Part shown: positions 34,626 through 43,043 of the stretch, piece by piece
Layout of the letters: each line of letters starts with the position of its first letter
Position numbering within the stretch: the stretch's first letter is position 1
NCBI RefSeq assembly: GCF_018327705.1
Contig: NZ_BNEM01000002.1
Coordinates: 2,480,001 to 2,544,000, forward strand
Direction: 5' to 3'
Source: Catellatospora sp. TT07R-123
GTDB taxonomy: Bacteria > Actinomycetota > Actinomycetes > Mycobacteriales > Micromonosporaceae
DNA: 64,000 bases
Notes under the pieces: model-generated
The model's input: only the letters and a program-made list of their open reading frames with translations
What the model was told of the DNA's origin: nothing
Database searches by the model: none
Position numbers and translations under genes: made by a program

Positions 34626-36965
34626 ATGCGCAGAAACATCCTGCGCCGGTTCGGGTCGGCGCTGCTCGCCGTGACGGTCGCCGTAACGGGACTGGTCACG
34701 CCCGCGCACGCCGATCCCGGCACCGGTGCGATCTCCGGCCACCTCACCGCCGAGGGCGGCGCGCCGGTCGCCGACGCCTGGGTCGAGGTGTCCGGCGCCG
34801 GGTACGGCAACACCAGGACCGACGAGAACGGCTACTACCGGGTGGAGAACCTGGCGCCCGGGAGCGAATACCGGGTGTTCTTCTTCCCGGCCGGCCGGCT
34901 GAACCAGTACGCCCACCAGACGACGGACTGGGAGCAGGCGGACACGTTCACCGTCGTGGACGGCGGCGAGACCGTGGTCGACGACAGCCTCATCCCGGTC
35001 GGCTACATCGCCGGGCGGTTCACCGCACACGACGGCACGCCGCTCACCGAAGGCTCGGTCGAGCTGCTCCCCGTCGGCAGCGGATCCCACCAGTGGGCGG
35101 AGATCGGCCCCGACGGCCGGTATCGGGCCGCGCTGCTGCCGGGCAGCTACCAGGTCTCGTTCAGCGGCTACCGGTCGCAGGCCCAGTGGGTCCCGGGCAA
35201 GCCGTTCTCCACCGACGCCGCCGTGTTCACGGTCGCGGTCGGACAGACGGTGCAGGTCGACGACGCCGTGGCCGAGCGGGCGGTGGTCACCGGTCACATC
35301 ACGCGGCCGGACGGCAGCCCGGCCGTGCAGGTGTCGGTGTCGCTGTCGGTGGTCAGCGGCGCCGAGTGGGGCCTGGGCACGGAGACCGACGGCGACGGCG
35401 CCTACCGGATCGAGGCGTGGCCGGGGCAGTACCGGGTGGCGGTCTACTCCGACGGCTTCGGCCAGTACGTGCCGCAGCGCCGCATCGAGGCCCAGGGGAC
35501 CGTGTTCGACCTGGCCGCCGACTCGGTGACCACGGTCGACGAGACGGTGCTGGGCCAGTTCGGGTACGGCGTCACCCTGCGCGGGCGGCTGACCGGCGCC
35601 ACCGGGCAGGGCGTGGCCGGGGTGGAGGTGCGGCTGGAGACCGACTGGGGTTCGGCGGCCACGGTCCACACCGACGCGGGAGGCTACTGGATCGCGTCGG
35701 GCCTGCCCGCGTCCACGTACCTGGTCCGGTTCAGCTCCCCGGCGCAGAACGTGTTCCAGTACGCCTACGGCAAGCCCAGCCAGGAGGAGGCGACCCGGTT
35801 CTTCCTCCAGGAAGGGCAGACGGTGGTCGTCAACGACACCGTGGTGCCCGTCGGTTCGATCCGGGTCACGGCAAAGGACGCGGTCACCGGGGCGGCGATC
35901 GGCGTGTTCGACGCGATGCTGGGCGAGCGCCAGGTCTCGGCGGAGCAGGGCGCGGCGGTGCTCGGCGGGGTCCCGGCCGGCCAGTACGAGGTGTCGGTGT
36001 CGGCCGAGGGCTACCAGTACGGGCGGTTCCCGGCGGCGGTCGCGGTCGGCGCGCAGACGGAGCTGGAGGTGACGCTCACGCCGTACGCCCACATCACCAC
36101 GACGGTGGTGGACTCGGTGACCGGCGAGCCGGTGGCCGGGGTGTGCGTGTTCCCGGCGACCCGGCAGAGCTTCCGCACCTGGGAGGGCTGCCCGGGCGAG
36201 AGCGGCCCGGACGGCAGGCTGACCCTCGACCACGTCGATCCCGGCACGGTGCAGCTGTTCGTGCTGGCCGCGGAGGGTTCGGCGTACGGGGCGCAGTGGT
36301 TCGGCAAGAACGGGCTCGGCACCGGCAGCCAGCTGGACGCGCGCTCGTTCACGCTGGCGCCCGGTGAGACCCGGCAGATCCAGAAGATCAGGATGGATCG
36401 GGCCGGGACGGTCACTGGCCTGGTCACCGGCGCGGACAGCCAGCCGGTGACCGAGGGCGAGGTGTCGGTGGTGACCCCGACGATCGGCAACGGCACCCGG
36501 GGCGCGGCCCCGATCGACGGCACCGGGCACTACACGATCTCGTGGCTGGGGCCGTACCAGTGGCCGTTGCAGTTCCGGACCGCCGGGCACGCGTGGCAGT
36601 GGAGCGGCGGCATCGCCAAGCGGCACGACGCGGTGAAGGTCTCGGTCGTGTCGGACCAGACCACGGTGTTCGACCAGCAGCTCAAGCGGGGCACGCTGGT
36701 CCGGGTCACGGTGACCGGCGGGCCGGACGGCGGGGAGCAGGCGGCGTTCAACGTCGCGACCGGTGACCTGGCGGCGCTCGGCTACGCCGAGATGTCCGGG
36801 GACGAGGTGAGCCTGCTGATCCTCGGCGGGCAGCAGGTGAAGCTCCAGCTGTCCACCGGCAGCGGGGACCGGCTCGGCTGGTACGGCGGAACGGGCTTCG
36901 CCTCGGCGACCAGTGTGCCGATCACGCCGACGGGACCGGCGACGCTGACGTACGCGTTCAGCTGA
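34626..36965 (+). CDS. Secreted carboxypeptidase-regulatory-like repeat protein, 779 aa
   Basis: A signal peptide (MRRNILRRFGSALL, cleavage near PAHADP) precedes seven or so beta-sandwich repeats of the carboxypeptidase regulatory-like/SdrD-B type. These are recognised by 'G.V....G.PV..A.V.....G.......T..DG.Y....L..G.Y.V.F' (SGHLTAEGGAPVADAWVEVS, TDENGYYRVENLAPGSEYRV, TGHITRPDGSPAVQ, LRGRLTGATGQGVAGVEVRL). Each repeat is followed by a 'WF/YG..' aromatic stretch. No sorting signal is present. Probably an extracellular structural or adhesive protein. ATG 34626 has GAGG seven bases upstream. It ends at a canonical terminator. Confidence 0.8.
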   Translation: MRRNILRRFGSALLAVTVAVTGLVTPAHADPGTGAISGHLTAEGGAPVADAWVEVSGAGYGNTRTDENGYYRVENLAPGSEYRVFFFPAGRLNQYAHQTTDWEQADTFTVVDGGETVVDDSLIPVGYIAGRFTAHDGTPLTEGSVELLPVGSGSHQWAEIGPDGRYRAALLPGSYQVSFSGYRSQAQWVPGKPFSTDAAVFTVAVGQTVQVDDAVAERAVVTGHITRPDGSPAVQVSVSLSVVSGAEWGLGTETDGDGAYRIEAWPGQYRVAVYSDGFGQYVPQRRIEAQGTVFDLAADSVTTVDETVLGQFGYGVTLRGRLTGATGQGVAGVEVRLETDWGSAATVHTDAGGYWIASGLPASTYLVRFSSPAQNVFQYAYGKPSQEEATRFFLQEGQTVVVNDTVVPVGSIRVTAKDAVTGAAIGVFDAMLGERQVSAEQGAAVLGGVPAGQYEVSVSAEGYQYGRFPAAVAVGAQTELEVTLTPYAHITTTVVDSVTGEPVAGVCVFPATRQSFRTWEGCPGESGPDGRLTLDHVDPGTVQLFVLAAEGSAYGAQWFGKNGLGTGSQLDARSFTLAPGETRQIQKIRMDRAGTVTGLVTGADSQPVTEGEVSVVTPTIGNGTRGAAPIDGTGHYTISWLGPYQWPLQFRTAGHAWQWSGGIAKRHDAVKVSVVSDQTTVFDQQLKRGTLVRVTVTGGPDGGEQAAFNVATGDLAALGYAEMSGDEVSLLILGGQQVKLQLSTGSGDRLGWYGGTGFASATSVPITPTGPATLTYAFS

Positions 36966-36971
36966 CGGTTC

Positions 36972-37014
36972 GGGGCCCTCGGATTCGGCTGCGGTCGAGG
37001 CCGAGGGCCCTTTT
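36972..37014 (+). terminator. Rho-independent terminator
   Basis: GGGCCCTCGG and CCGAGGGCCC form a stem directly followed by TTTT, seven bases after the stop of the 779-aa gene. Confidence 0.85.
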
Positions 37015-37021
37015 CGTGTTC

Positions 37022-37046
37022 GAGTACTTTATCTGTTACAGTACTC
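37022..37046. promoter_or_regulatory. PadR operator/promoter
   Basis: GAGTACT (37022-37028) and AGTACTC (37040-37046) form an inverted repeat with an 11-bp spacer. It overlaps a -10 box TACAGT (37037-37042) that ends seven bases before the GTG at 37050. This is a typical autoregulatory layout for a leaderless padR gene. Confidence 0.7.
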
Positions 37047-37049
37047 AAC

Positions 37050-37460
37050 GTGCCCGAGAAGTTTGACAGCGATACCTTCCTGGCGAGCGACGCGTTCGCC
37101 GCCGACCTCCTGCGTGGGCACACCGACACGATCGTGTTGGCGGTGCTGAGCCAGGCGGACAGCTACGGCTTCGAGATCTTCAAGACCATCCGTGACGCCA
37201 CGGGCGGCGCGTACGAGATCAAGGAAGCGACCCTCTACGCCAGTTACCGGCGGCTGCTCAAGGACGGCCTCGTCGAGGCCTACTGGGGCGACGAGACCCA
37301 GGGCGGCCGCCGCAAGTACTACCGCATCACCGATGCGGGCCGGGCCGTGTACGGCCACAACGTCCAGGCCTGGGAGATCACCCGCGGCCTCATCGACTCC
37401 CTGCTCCGTCTCGGCAAGTCCGCCGACCCGGGCAGCACCCGCTCCGGAAGGCGGCCGTGA
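37050..37460 (+). CDS. PadR-family transcriptional regulator
   Basis: The 136-residue protein is a PadR winged helix: LLRGHTDTIVLAVLSQADSYG, YEIKEATLYASYRRLLKDGL as the recognition region, and GRRKYYRITDAGRAVY as the wing. PadR proteins repress transporter or membrane-protein genes and dimerise through a C-terminal helix (NVQAWEITRGLIDSLLRLG). The GTG at 37050 follows its operator-like inverted repeat. Its stop overlaps the next start, so it is co-translated with the membrane protein that follows. Confidence 0.92.
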   Translation: MPEKFDSDTFLASDAFAADLLRGHTDTIVLAVLSQADSYGFEIFKTIRDATGGAYEIKEATLYASYRRLLKDGLVEAYWGDETQGGRRKYYRITDAGRAVYGHNVQAWEITRGLIDSLLRLGKSADPGSTRSGRRP

Positions 37461-38332
37461 TGACCGACAGCAGCCTGGCGATCCACCGCCTCCTCGACGA
37501 GGCGTTCGCCGGCATCGACATGACCGCGGAGGCCCGCGACCTCAAGGAGGAGATGCGCGCCAACCTGGTGGCCCGGGTGGCCGAGCTGGAGGAGTCCGGC
37601 GTCGGCGGCGACGTCTCGGCCCAGCGGGCGATGGCCGAGCTCGGCGACGTCCGGTCGATCGTGGGCGACACCGCGGGCACGCCCGCCGCACCCTGGCTGG
37701 ACCAGCGGGTCCGCCCGCGCCCGGCGTTCGTCGTCCGGACCCTGCTGCTGTCGCTGCTGGCGGCGGGCGCGCTGGCGGTGCTGGTGCTGTCGGCGCTGGC
37801 CACCGTCGCGGTGGTCTGGGAGGTGCTGGCCGTCGCGGTGCTCGCCGTGACCGGGGGCCTCATCACCGCCGACGCGCTGCGCCAGGAGACCACGACCAAC
37901 TATCCCCTGCCCACCGGCCGGTCGGCGGGCTACGGCGCCGCGGCCGCGCTGGGCCTGGCCGGGGCCGGGTGCGCCGCGGCCGCCGGTCCGCAGTGGCCGG
38001 TCGGCCCGCTGGTCGCGGGCGGGGTGCTGCTGGTCGTCTCGGCGGTCGCGTTCACCTGGCTGGGCGTGACCCAGACCAACCGGCACAAGCCCTGGGTGGT
38101 CCGCATGCAGCGCGAGCACCAGCAGGTGCACGAGGCGTTCGCCGGTGACCCGGCCGCGGCGGCCCGGTTCGGCATCTACACCGCGACCATCTGGATCGCC
38201 GCGCTCGGCGGGTTCGCGGTGCTGACGCTGACGGCCGGCTGGCGCTGGTCGTGGCTGGCGCTGCTCGGGGGCCTGCTGCTGATGATGCTCACGATGGCGC
38301 GCACCATCTTCAGGTCGCGGAGTTCCGATTAG
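37457..38332 (+). CDS. Permease-prefix-domain membrane protein, PadR partner
   Basis: The 291-residue protein begins with a cytoplasmic helical domain (ARDLKEEMRANLVARVAELE, SAQRAMAELGDVRSIV) like DUF1700/permease prefix domain 1. Six hydrophobic segments between residues 90 and 280 follow. Such PadR-linked proteins are common; they are thought to affect envelope or transporter function, with no defined activity. The GTG at 37457 overlaps the padR stop; an ATG follows immediately as alternative start. Regulation by the adjacent PadR is likely. Confidence 0.8.
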   Translation: MMTDSSLAIHRLLDEAFAGIDMTAEARDLKEEMRANLVARVAELEESGVGGDVSAQRAMAELGDVRSIVGDTAGTPAAPWLDQRVRPRPAFVVRTLLLSLLAAGALAVLVLSALATVAVVWEVLAVAVLAVTGGLITADALRQETTTNYPLPTGRSAGYGAAAALGLAGAGCAAAAGPQWPVGPLVAGGVLLVVSAVAFTWLGVTQTNRHKPWVVRMQREHQQVHEAFAGDPAAAARFGIYTATIWIAALGGFAVLTLTAGWRWSWLALLGGLLLMMLTMARTIFRSRSSD

Positions 38333-38417
38333 GTTGCTCCGCTTTCAGCGGTGATTGGGCGGCCGGATGCCATTTGGCGTCCGGCCGTCAACTTCGTCCG
38401 CAGTGATACCCATCGAA

Positions 38418-38458
38418 TTGACGGAAGCGTACAGTCCCAAATCGTTAAGGTTATTAAC
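38418..38458 (+). promoter_or_regulatory. AT-rich chitinase promoter region
   Basis: TTGACG (38418-38423) is a possible -35. Downstream lies the inverted repeat GTTAA-GGTTA-TTAAC (38444-38458) in an unusually AT-rich stretch before the chitinase. No DasR-type or chitinase direct-repeat operator was found. Confidence 0.4.
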
Positions 38459-38487
38459 AGTTTCTTCTCTCGCCCGGAGGTAGGAAC

Positions 38488-39879
38488 ATGCAACGACGAA
38501 CCTTGGCGGTCCTGGGATCGATCGGGGCGAGCCTGCTCGCCGCCGCGACCGCGGCCGTCGTCTCCGCGCCGGCGGCCGACGCCGCGCTCACCAGCAACTG
38601 GTACGCCTCCGCGCCGTACCTGATGCCGTTCGACAACAGCCCGCCCGACCCGATCCCGGTCATGGCCGCGACCGGTCAGAAGGCCTTCCAGCTCGCGTTC
38701 ATCCTCGCCCCCAACGGCGGCGGCTGCACCCCGACCTGGGACGGCACCCGCGCGGTGTCCGCCGACACCGAGGCGGCCAACCTGATCAGCCGCATCCGCG
38801 CCAACGGCGGCGACGTCAGCGTCTCCATCGGCGGGTACGGCGGCACGAAGCTCGGCCAGACCTGCGGCACCCCGGCCGCCACCGCCGCCGCCTACCAGCA
38901 GGTCGTCACCAAGTACGCGCTCAAGGCGATCGACTTCGACCTGGAGGAGCCGGAGTACGAGAACGCCGCGGCCGTGCACAACGAGCTCGGCGCCGCCCAG
39001 ATCCTCCAGCGCGACAACCCCGGCCTGTACGTCTCGGTCACCACCGCCGGGACCGCGGCGGGCACCGGCTGGTTCGGCCAGCAGATGCTCAACGACGCCA
39101 AGGGCCTGGGCTTCACCCCCGCCAACTACTCGATCATGCCGTTCGACGGCGGGTTCAACGGCGGCTCCAGCCAGATCAGCGCGCTGGAGGCGTTCCACTC
39201 GATCCTGATGACGACGTTCGGCTGGAGCAGCGACACCGCGTACGCCCACGAGGGCGTCTCGATGATGAACGGCCGCAGCGACGCCGGGGAGTACTTCCGG
39301 CAGGCCGACTTCCAGGCGGTGCTCGACTACGCCACCGGCCACCGGCTGGCCCGGTACACGTACTGGTCGGTCAACCGCGACCGGCAGTGCGCCGACCCGA
39401 ACCAGAGCACCACGTCCGGCACGTGCAGCAGCGTGCCGCAGACCGCGTGGGAGTTCACCAAGTACACCGCCCGGTTCGCCGGAGCCACACCGCCCACCAC
39501 GCCGCCGTCGACCCCGCCGTCGAGCTCGCCGACGCCGCCCGGCGGATGCAGCGCCCCGGCCTGGAACAGCGGGACGGCGTACACCGGCGGCTCGCTGGTG
39601 TCCTACAACGGGCACACCTGGAAGGCGCAGTGGTGGACGCAGGGCGAGACGCCCGGCACCGCCGGGGTGTGGCTCGACCAGGGCACCTGCACCGGGACGC
39701 CGAGCTCGCCGCCGCCGGGCGGCCAGTGCACCGCACCGGCGTGGGTCGCCGCGACCGCGTACAACGGCGGGGCGGTGGTCTCCTACGGCGGGCACAAGTG
39801 GACCGCCAAGTGGTGGACCCAGGGCGACATCCCGGGCAACAACGGCCAGGGCGTCTGGACCGACAACGGCCCCTGCTGA
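38488..39879 (+). CDS. Secreted GH18 chitinase with two CBM5/12 modules
   Basis: The 463-residue protein has a signal peptide (cleavage near PAADAA). A GH18 barrel follows, with SVSIGGYGG as the substrate-strand motif and IDFDLEEPE from residue 148, where D149, D151 and E153 fit the DxxDxDxE catalytic pattern. A Thr/Pro linker comes next. Two chitin-binding CBM5/12 modules end the protein at about 352-392 and 412-461, each with a CSAPAW/CTAPAW start and WKAQWWTQGETPG/WTAKWWTQGDIPG core. It hydrolyses chitin outside the cell. ATG 38488 has GGAGG seven bases upstream. A terminator hairpin follows. Confidence 0.92.
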   Translation: MQRRTLAVLGSIGASLLAAATAAVVSAPAADAALTSNWYASAPYLMPFDNSPPDPIPVMAATGQKAFQLAFILAPNGGGCTPTWDGTRAVSADTEAANLISRIRANGGDVSVSIGGYGGTKLGQTCGTPAATAAAYQQVVTKYALKAIDFDLEEPEYENAAAVHNELGAAQILQRDNPGLYVSVTTAGTAAGTGWFGQQMLNDAKGLGFTPANYSIMPFDGGFNGGSSQISALEAFHSILMTTFGWSSDTAYAHEGVSMMNGRSDAGEYFRQADFQAVLDYATGHRLARYTYWSVNRDRQCADPNQSTTSGTCSSVPQTAWEFTKYTARFAGATPPTTPPSTPPSSSPTPPGGCSAPAWNSGTAYTGGSLVSYNGHTWKAQWWTQGETPGTAGVWLDQGTCTGTPSSPPPGGQCTAPAWVAATAYNGGAVVSYGGHKWTAKWWTQGDIPGNNGQGVWTDNGPC

Positions 39880-39889
39880 GCAAGACCGC

Positions 39890-39934
39890 CCGGCCCGGTT
39901 CCGCACGCCCCTGACGCGAGCGGAGCCGGGCCGG
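39890..39934 (+). terminator. Terminator hairpin after the chitinase
   Basis: CCGGCCCGGTTCCGC and GCGGAGCCGGGCCGG form 15-bp arms with one mismatch around a 15-nt loop, ten bases after the stop. Confidence 0.65.
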
Positions 39935-39974
39935 TCCGGCTTCACGGCCGGTTTACGGAACCTGATCACGGGTC

Positions 39975-39980
39975 TACAGT
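39975..39980 (+). promoter_or_regulatory. Probable -10 box, leaderless DUF1295 gene
   Basis: TACAGT ends eight bases before the ATG at 39989 and no ribosome site lies between them. The same hexamer precedes padR and the small secreted-protein gene at 43022. Confidence 0.55.
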
Positions 39981-39988
39981 CCCCGATC

Positions 39989-40816
39989 ATGGACGCCCTC
40001 ATCGTCTGCCTGTGGATCTGCGCCGGCACCTGCGCCGCGACGTGGATCGCCTCCCTGATCAGCAACGAGCACTCGTGGGTGGACCGGATCTGGTCGATCG
40101 TCCCGGTGGCGTACGTGGCGGTGTTCGCCGCCGCGGCCGACTTCGGCGACACGCGGCTGAACGTGCTGGTCGGGCTGGTGCTGCTGTGGGGGGCGCGGCT
40201 GACGTTCAACTTCGCCCGGCGCGGCGGGTACGCCCCCGGCGGCGAGGACTACCGCTGGGCGATCCTGCGGGAGCGGCTGGCGCCGTGGCAGTTCCAGGTG
40301 TTCAACCTGGGCTTCATCACGGTGTACCAGAACATCATCCTGCTACTGATCACGCTGCCGGCGTACACGGCGCTGACGCATCCTCGGGCGTTCGGCGTGC
40401 TCGACGTGGTGCTCGCGGTGGTGTTCCTGGGGCTGCTCGCCGGAGAGACCGTCGCCGACCAGCAGCAGTGGGACTTCCACCGCCGCAAGCACACCGCGCT
40501 CGCCGAGGGGCGCGAGCCGGAGTCCCGCTTCCTGCGCACCGGCCTGTTCCGCTACTCCCGCCACCCCAACTACTTCTTCGAGCAGGCCCAGTGGTGGGTG
40601 GTCTTTGCCTTCGGCGCCGTCGCCGCCGGTTCACTCTTGCAATGGACGGTCCTCGGCGCATTCCTGCTGACCCTGCTGTTCATCGGCTCGACCGTCTTCA
40701 CCGAGAGCATCACCCGCTCCCGCTACCCGGAGTACGCCAACTACCAGGCGAACACCTCATCCATCATTCCCCGGATCCGGCGGCGAGGACAGTTGGCGGT
40801 CGAGCCCCCCAGATAG
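39989..40816 (+). CDS. DUF1295 membrane protein (steroid 5-alpha-reductase-like)
   Basis: The 275-residue protein has six to seven hydrophobic segments and the DUF1295 signature: EHSWVDRIWSIVPVAY, NFARRGGYAPGGEDYRWAILR, QQQWDFHRRKH and the C-terminal FLRTGLFRYSRHPNYFFEQAQWW with the SRHPNY motif. Related proteins reduce steroid-like or lipid double bonds with NADPH; the actual substrate in bacteria is unknown. Likely leaderless from the TACAGT box. It stands alone between the chitinase terminator and the low-GC island. Confidence 0.85.
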   Translation: MDALIVCLWICAGTCAATWIASLISNEHSWVDRIWSIVPVAYVAVFAAAADFGDTRLNVLVGLVLLWGARLTFNFARRGGYAPGGEDYRWAILRERLAPWQFQVFNLGFITVYQNIILLLITLPAYTALTHPRAFGVLDVVLAVVFLGLLAGETVADQQQWDFHRRKHTALAEGREPESRFLRTGLFRYSRHPNYFFEQAQWWVVFAFGAVAAGSLLQWTVLGAFLLTLLFIGSTVFTESITRSRYPEYANYQANTSSIIPRIRRRGQLAVEPPR

Positions 40817-40864
40817 CCAAGCCGTCTCAGCGGCTGCGACTCTGGCACCAAGGATTCTGATCAA

Positions 40865-40891
40865 GGTCCCGACCAACCTTCAGCCGGGACC
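40865..40891. terminator. Weak hairpin between convergent genes
   Basis: GGTCCCG (40865-40871) and CGGGACC (40885-40891) can pair across a 13-nt loop between stops at 40816 and 40918. Confidence 0.3.
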
Positions 40892-40917
40892 CCCGCGACG
40901 TCGTCCGTTCCGGAGAA

Positions 40918-41652
40918 TCACATGTATTCCACACGGAGCAACCCTTCGGCCAGCACGATGGGGGTCGCTTCCCGCATGATAAGATCAACATTTGCGAATT
41001 CGATGCCCGACCGAAGAAGATACTGCGCCACGCGGTACCGCACGGCCGGGTTGTTACTGGTCAGCATGGATCTGATCCAGGTCTCGCCGCGGACACCGGG
41101 CAGTTCACCCTTGCGGCGCAATACGGCCGTCGCCGCGTAAGCCCAGTCCGCTTGCAGCACCATATCCGGTTCATCAAAAACCTTGGACGCCAAACGTTCG
41201 AACATGTCTGGCACAACCGGACCGGCGTCGCCCATAAGGACTATGGCCGCTCCTCGCACGTCGCGGTCTTCGTCATGCTCAATAATCTTCATGACCGCAG
41301 GAATCCCGCGAAGCACCTCGTCGCGCACTCGCGACTTGCCAATTGAATATTTGGTTTCAGTGGAGTCAATGAGGCTGCCGACACAAGCTATCGTGTCGAT
41401 CAACTGAAGGACATACTGCCGCCACCGGAAATTCTCCGAATCGAGCATCCCGTACAGTATCCGAACTGCGGGCGCCGCAGCATCCTCCACTGTTACCGAG
41501 CCATTGCACAGTAACTCATGCAACGCATAGACGGTGTCGACTGCGCGCCCCTCGTCCGTCACCTCGTACAACTCTACGAGGTATCGCGGAATATCTACGG
41601 CGGCCTCCGCCGTAGAAGCAAGGGTCGTCCAGTCGACACCGTCAACGCGCAT
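40918..41652 (-). CDS. HEAT-like repeat protein, 244 aa, atypical base composition
   Basis: The protein is almost entirely helical with HEAT/ARM-type spacing (TVYALHELLCNGSVTVEDAA, FRWRQYVLQLIDTIACVGSL, RDEVLRGIPAVMKIIEHDED, RDVRGAAIVLMGDAGPVV). No signal peptide or enzyme motif is seen. HEAT-like proteins of this size are common immunity proteins for secreted toxins, but no toxin gene is adjacent. Base composition is clearly lower in GC than its neighbours, and codon 47 is the rare Leu codon TTA, both signs of recent transfer. ATG 41652 has GGAA five bases upstream. It is followed by another helical protein gene in the same orientation. Confidence 0.75.
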   Translation of the reverse strand: MRVDGVDWTTLASTAEAAVDIPRYLVELYEVTDEGRAVDTVYALHELLCNGSVTVEDAAAPAVRILYGMLDSENFRWRQYVLQLIDTIACVGSLIDSTETKYSIGKSRVRDEVLRGIPAVMKIIEHDEDRDVRGAAIVLMGDAGPVVPDMFERLASKVFDEPDMVLQADWAYAATAVLRRKGELPGVRGETWIRSMLTSNNPAVRYRVAQYLLRSGIEFANVDLIMREATPIVLAEGLLRVEYM

Positions 41653-41857
41653 TTCAGTTCCTTAGCATCCCGTCAATTTTGGTCGCTACGCTCGCGAGCG
41701 ATATTGAGGTTGTCGACCATAACTTCGCACTTGCTGAAAAACAGGGGAATGCCTGCGTGCCGTGCAGCGGCGCTTTATTACTCGCTTCGCGCCCACCCAT
41801 GCCGTCGGCCCCGAGTCGGGTTTCCTGGCCGCCCGCTTCGTCAGCGGGTCGACGAAC

Positions 41858-42520
41858 TCACGCGTCGCCCGCCCACTTCCAACCGGGGATGACCTGCGCA
41901 ATGCCGTAATTGACGCCATAACCCAGGTCTTCCGAATCGACGCCCACATCGAGCCCCGAAAGGATCATCTCGCCTAGCGAAATGCCGATCTGATCACTTG
42001 CCACGTCGGCGAGGTCCTCATGTCGCATCGCCCACTTCAACGCGTTCAACGCCCGGGGATCGCGCCAGCGCGGGAGATCGACGATCGCCTGGCAGCGCAT
42101 GCCCAACTCGGCGTTCTCATCGAACAGGACCTCCATGAGGCGCTGTGCACGGTGGTCCCACGGGAGTTCACGCCCGGCTCTGAGTTCTTCGATGAAGACC
42201 TGCGATGGAACGTAGCCGTGGGCCTCAACGTAATGGAGGATCATCACGGGAGCCGCATAGGAATTTCCACTCAGCGTGTGATAGCGGAATTCGCCGTTCC
42301 CTCTGACTCGAGCGCCAGGCGGGCAGAATGCACAGTCGTGAAACCCCAAGGTCAGGCTGGCCTCCCGCACGGATGATGCTTTCAGCTCCTTGAGAATCAG
42401 GCGAGAGTCGGCATGAGGGTCGCCGCTCTGCAACCCGTGCTCACGTCCCAGCCAGCCGACAGCTCGCATCTCCAGCGGAAAGTCCGAGTACTCGTACCGC
42501 GAAAGATCCAGAAACTCCAT
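41858..42520 (-). CDS. Hypothetical helical protein, 220 aa (HEAT-like relative of neighbour)
   Basis: This 220-residue protein begins MEFLDLSRYEYSDFPLEMRA. It has short helices with HEAT-like features towards the end (AQRLMEVLFDENAELGMRCQ, WRDPRALNALKWAMRHEDLA) and a Cys pair in FHDCAFCPPG. No family is recognised with confidence; similarity in layout to the 244-aa neighbour suggests the same kind of gene. The ATG at 42520 has GGGAAG four bases upstream; an ATG at 42532 lacks one. The longer frame to 43000 overlaps a real secreted-protein gene and is rejected. It lies in the lower-GC island. Confidence 0.65.
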   Translation of the reverse strand: MEFLDLSRYEYSDFPLEMRAVGWLGREHGLQSGDPHADSRLILKELKASSVREASLTLGFHDCAFCPPGARVRGNGEFRYHTLSGNSYAAPVMILHYVEAHGYVPSQVFIEELRAGRELPWDHRAQRLMEVLFDENAELGMRCQAIVDLPRWRDPRALNALKWAMRHEDLADVASDQIGISLGEMILSGLDVGVDSEDLGYGVNYGIAQVIPGWKWAGDA

Positions 42521-42617
42521 GACACTTCCCATCGAGGATCGCCAGGGCGGCAAACTCCGCCCTCGCGTTTCGCTACCAAGCGGTCCGCGGCGCAGGACTC
42601 GGGCACCCGCAAGCAAA

Positions 42618-42657
42618 GATCCGCTGGGCCATGGTCCATCGCGTGGCCCAGCGGATC
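42618..42657. repeat. Perfect 14-bp inverted repeat
   Basis: GATCCGCTGGGCCA (42618-42631) and its exact complement (42644-42657) flank a 12-nt loop. It sits in the 208-bp gap between the small secreted-protein gene and the helical-protein gene, both on the minus strand. It probably ends the upstream transcript or isolates the island. Confidence 0.7.
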
Positions 42658-42728
42658 CATTGAACCTCGCCTGGCTCAGCCGGGTTCTCCGAGGACTCCC
42701 GCCTGACGGCGCCGAGCGTCCGCCGACG

Positions 42729-43022
42729 TCAGTGGCAGGTGAAGTTGGTGCTGGAGCTGCCGCCGGAGAAGGTGACCCGCATGCTGTGGCGGGTGCCGGG
42801 CACACAGGTGCCACCCGCCGAGGACAGGTTGTTGGCAGCGGACTGCAGCGCGCCGTCGTAGTACCAGCGCTGCGACGAGTAGCCCGTGGGCAGGTAGCAG
42901 TCGTAGTAGCCGCCCTCGCTCTCGCACACGACGAGCGAGGCAGCGTGCGCTGCCGGAGCAGCCAGGGCGACAGTGGCGGCGGCGACCGCCACGGTGACAA
43001 GGAAAGTAGCTGTCATCTTCAT
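42729..43022 (-). CDS. Small secreted cysteine-containing protein, 97 aa
   Basis: A signal peptide (MKMTATFLVTVAVAAATVAL, cleavage near AAHAAS) leaves about 69 mature residues with four cysteines (VVCESEG, YDCYLP, GTCVPG, FTCH), likely two disulfides. The middle GYYDCYLPTGYSSQRWYYDG recalls short beta-domains of secreted actinobacterial proteins. No known family is assigned. The ATG at 43022 is chosen because a TACAGT box ends seven bases upstream (leaderless); the in-frame GTG at 43031 would overlap that box. Confidence 0.7.
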   Translation of the reverse strand: MKMTATFLVTVAVAAATVALAAPAAHAASLVVCESEGGYYDCYLPTGYSSQRWYYDGALQSAANNLSSAGGTCVPGTRHSMRVTFSGGSSSTNFTCH

Positions 43023-43029
43023 GGACGTC

Positions 43030-43035
43030 ACTGTA
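43030..43035 (-). promoter_or_regulatory. Probable -10 box of the 97-aa secreted protein gene
   Basis: On the minus strand TACAGT lies seven bases before the ATG at 43022, the same hexamer and spacing as at 37037 and 39975. Confidence 0.5.
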
Positions 43036-43043
43036 GAAATCTT

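Noticed and set aside
38395-38487. DasR operator before the chitinase
   Set aside because: No sequence close to the DasR consensus was found there.
41597-41620. Short palindrome inside the HEAT-like gene
   Set aside because: It falls in an Ala/Glu-rich coding stretch and has no regulatory context.
42521-43000. Upstream extension of the 220-aa helical protein
   Set aside because: It overlaps the small secreted-protein gene and lacks similarity; the ATG at 42520 has a ribosome site.
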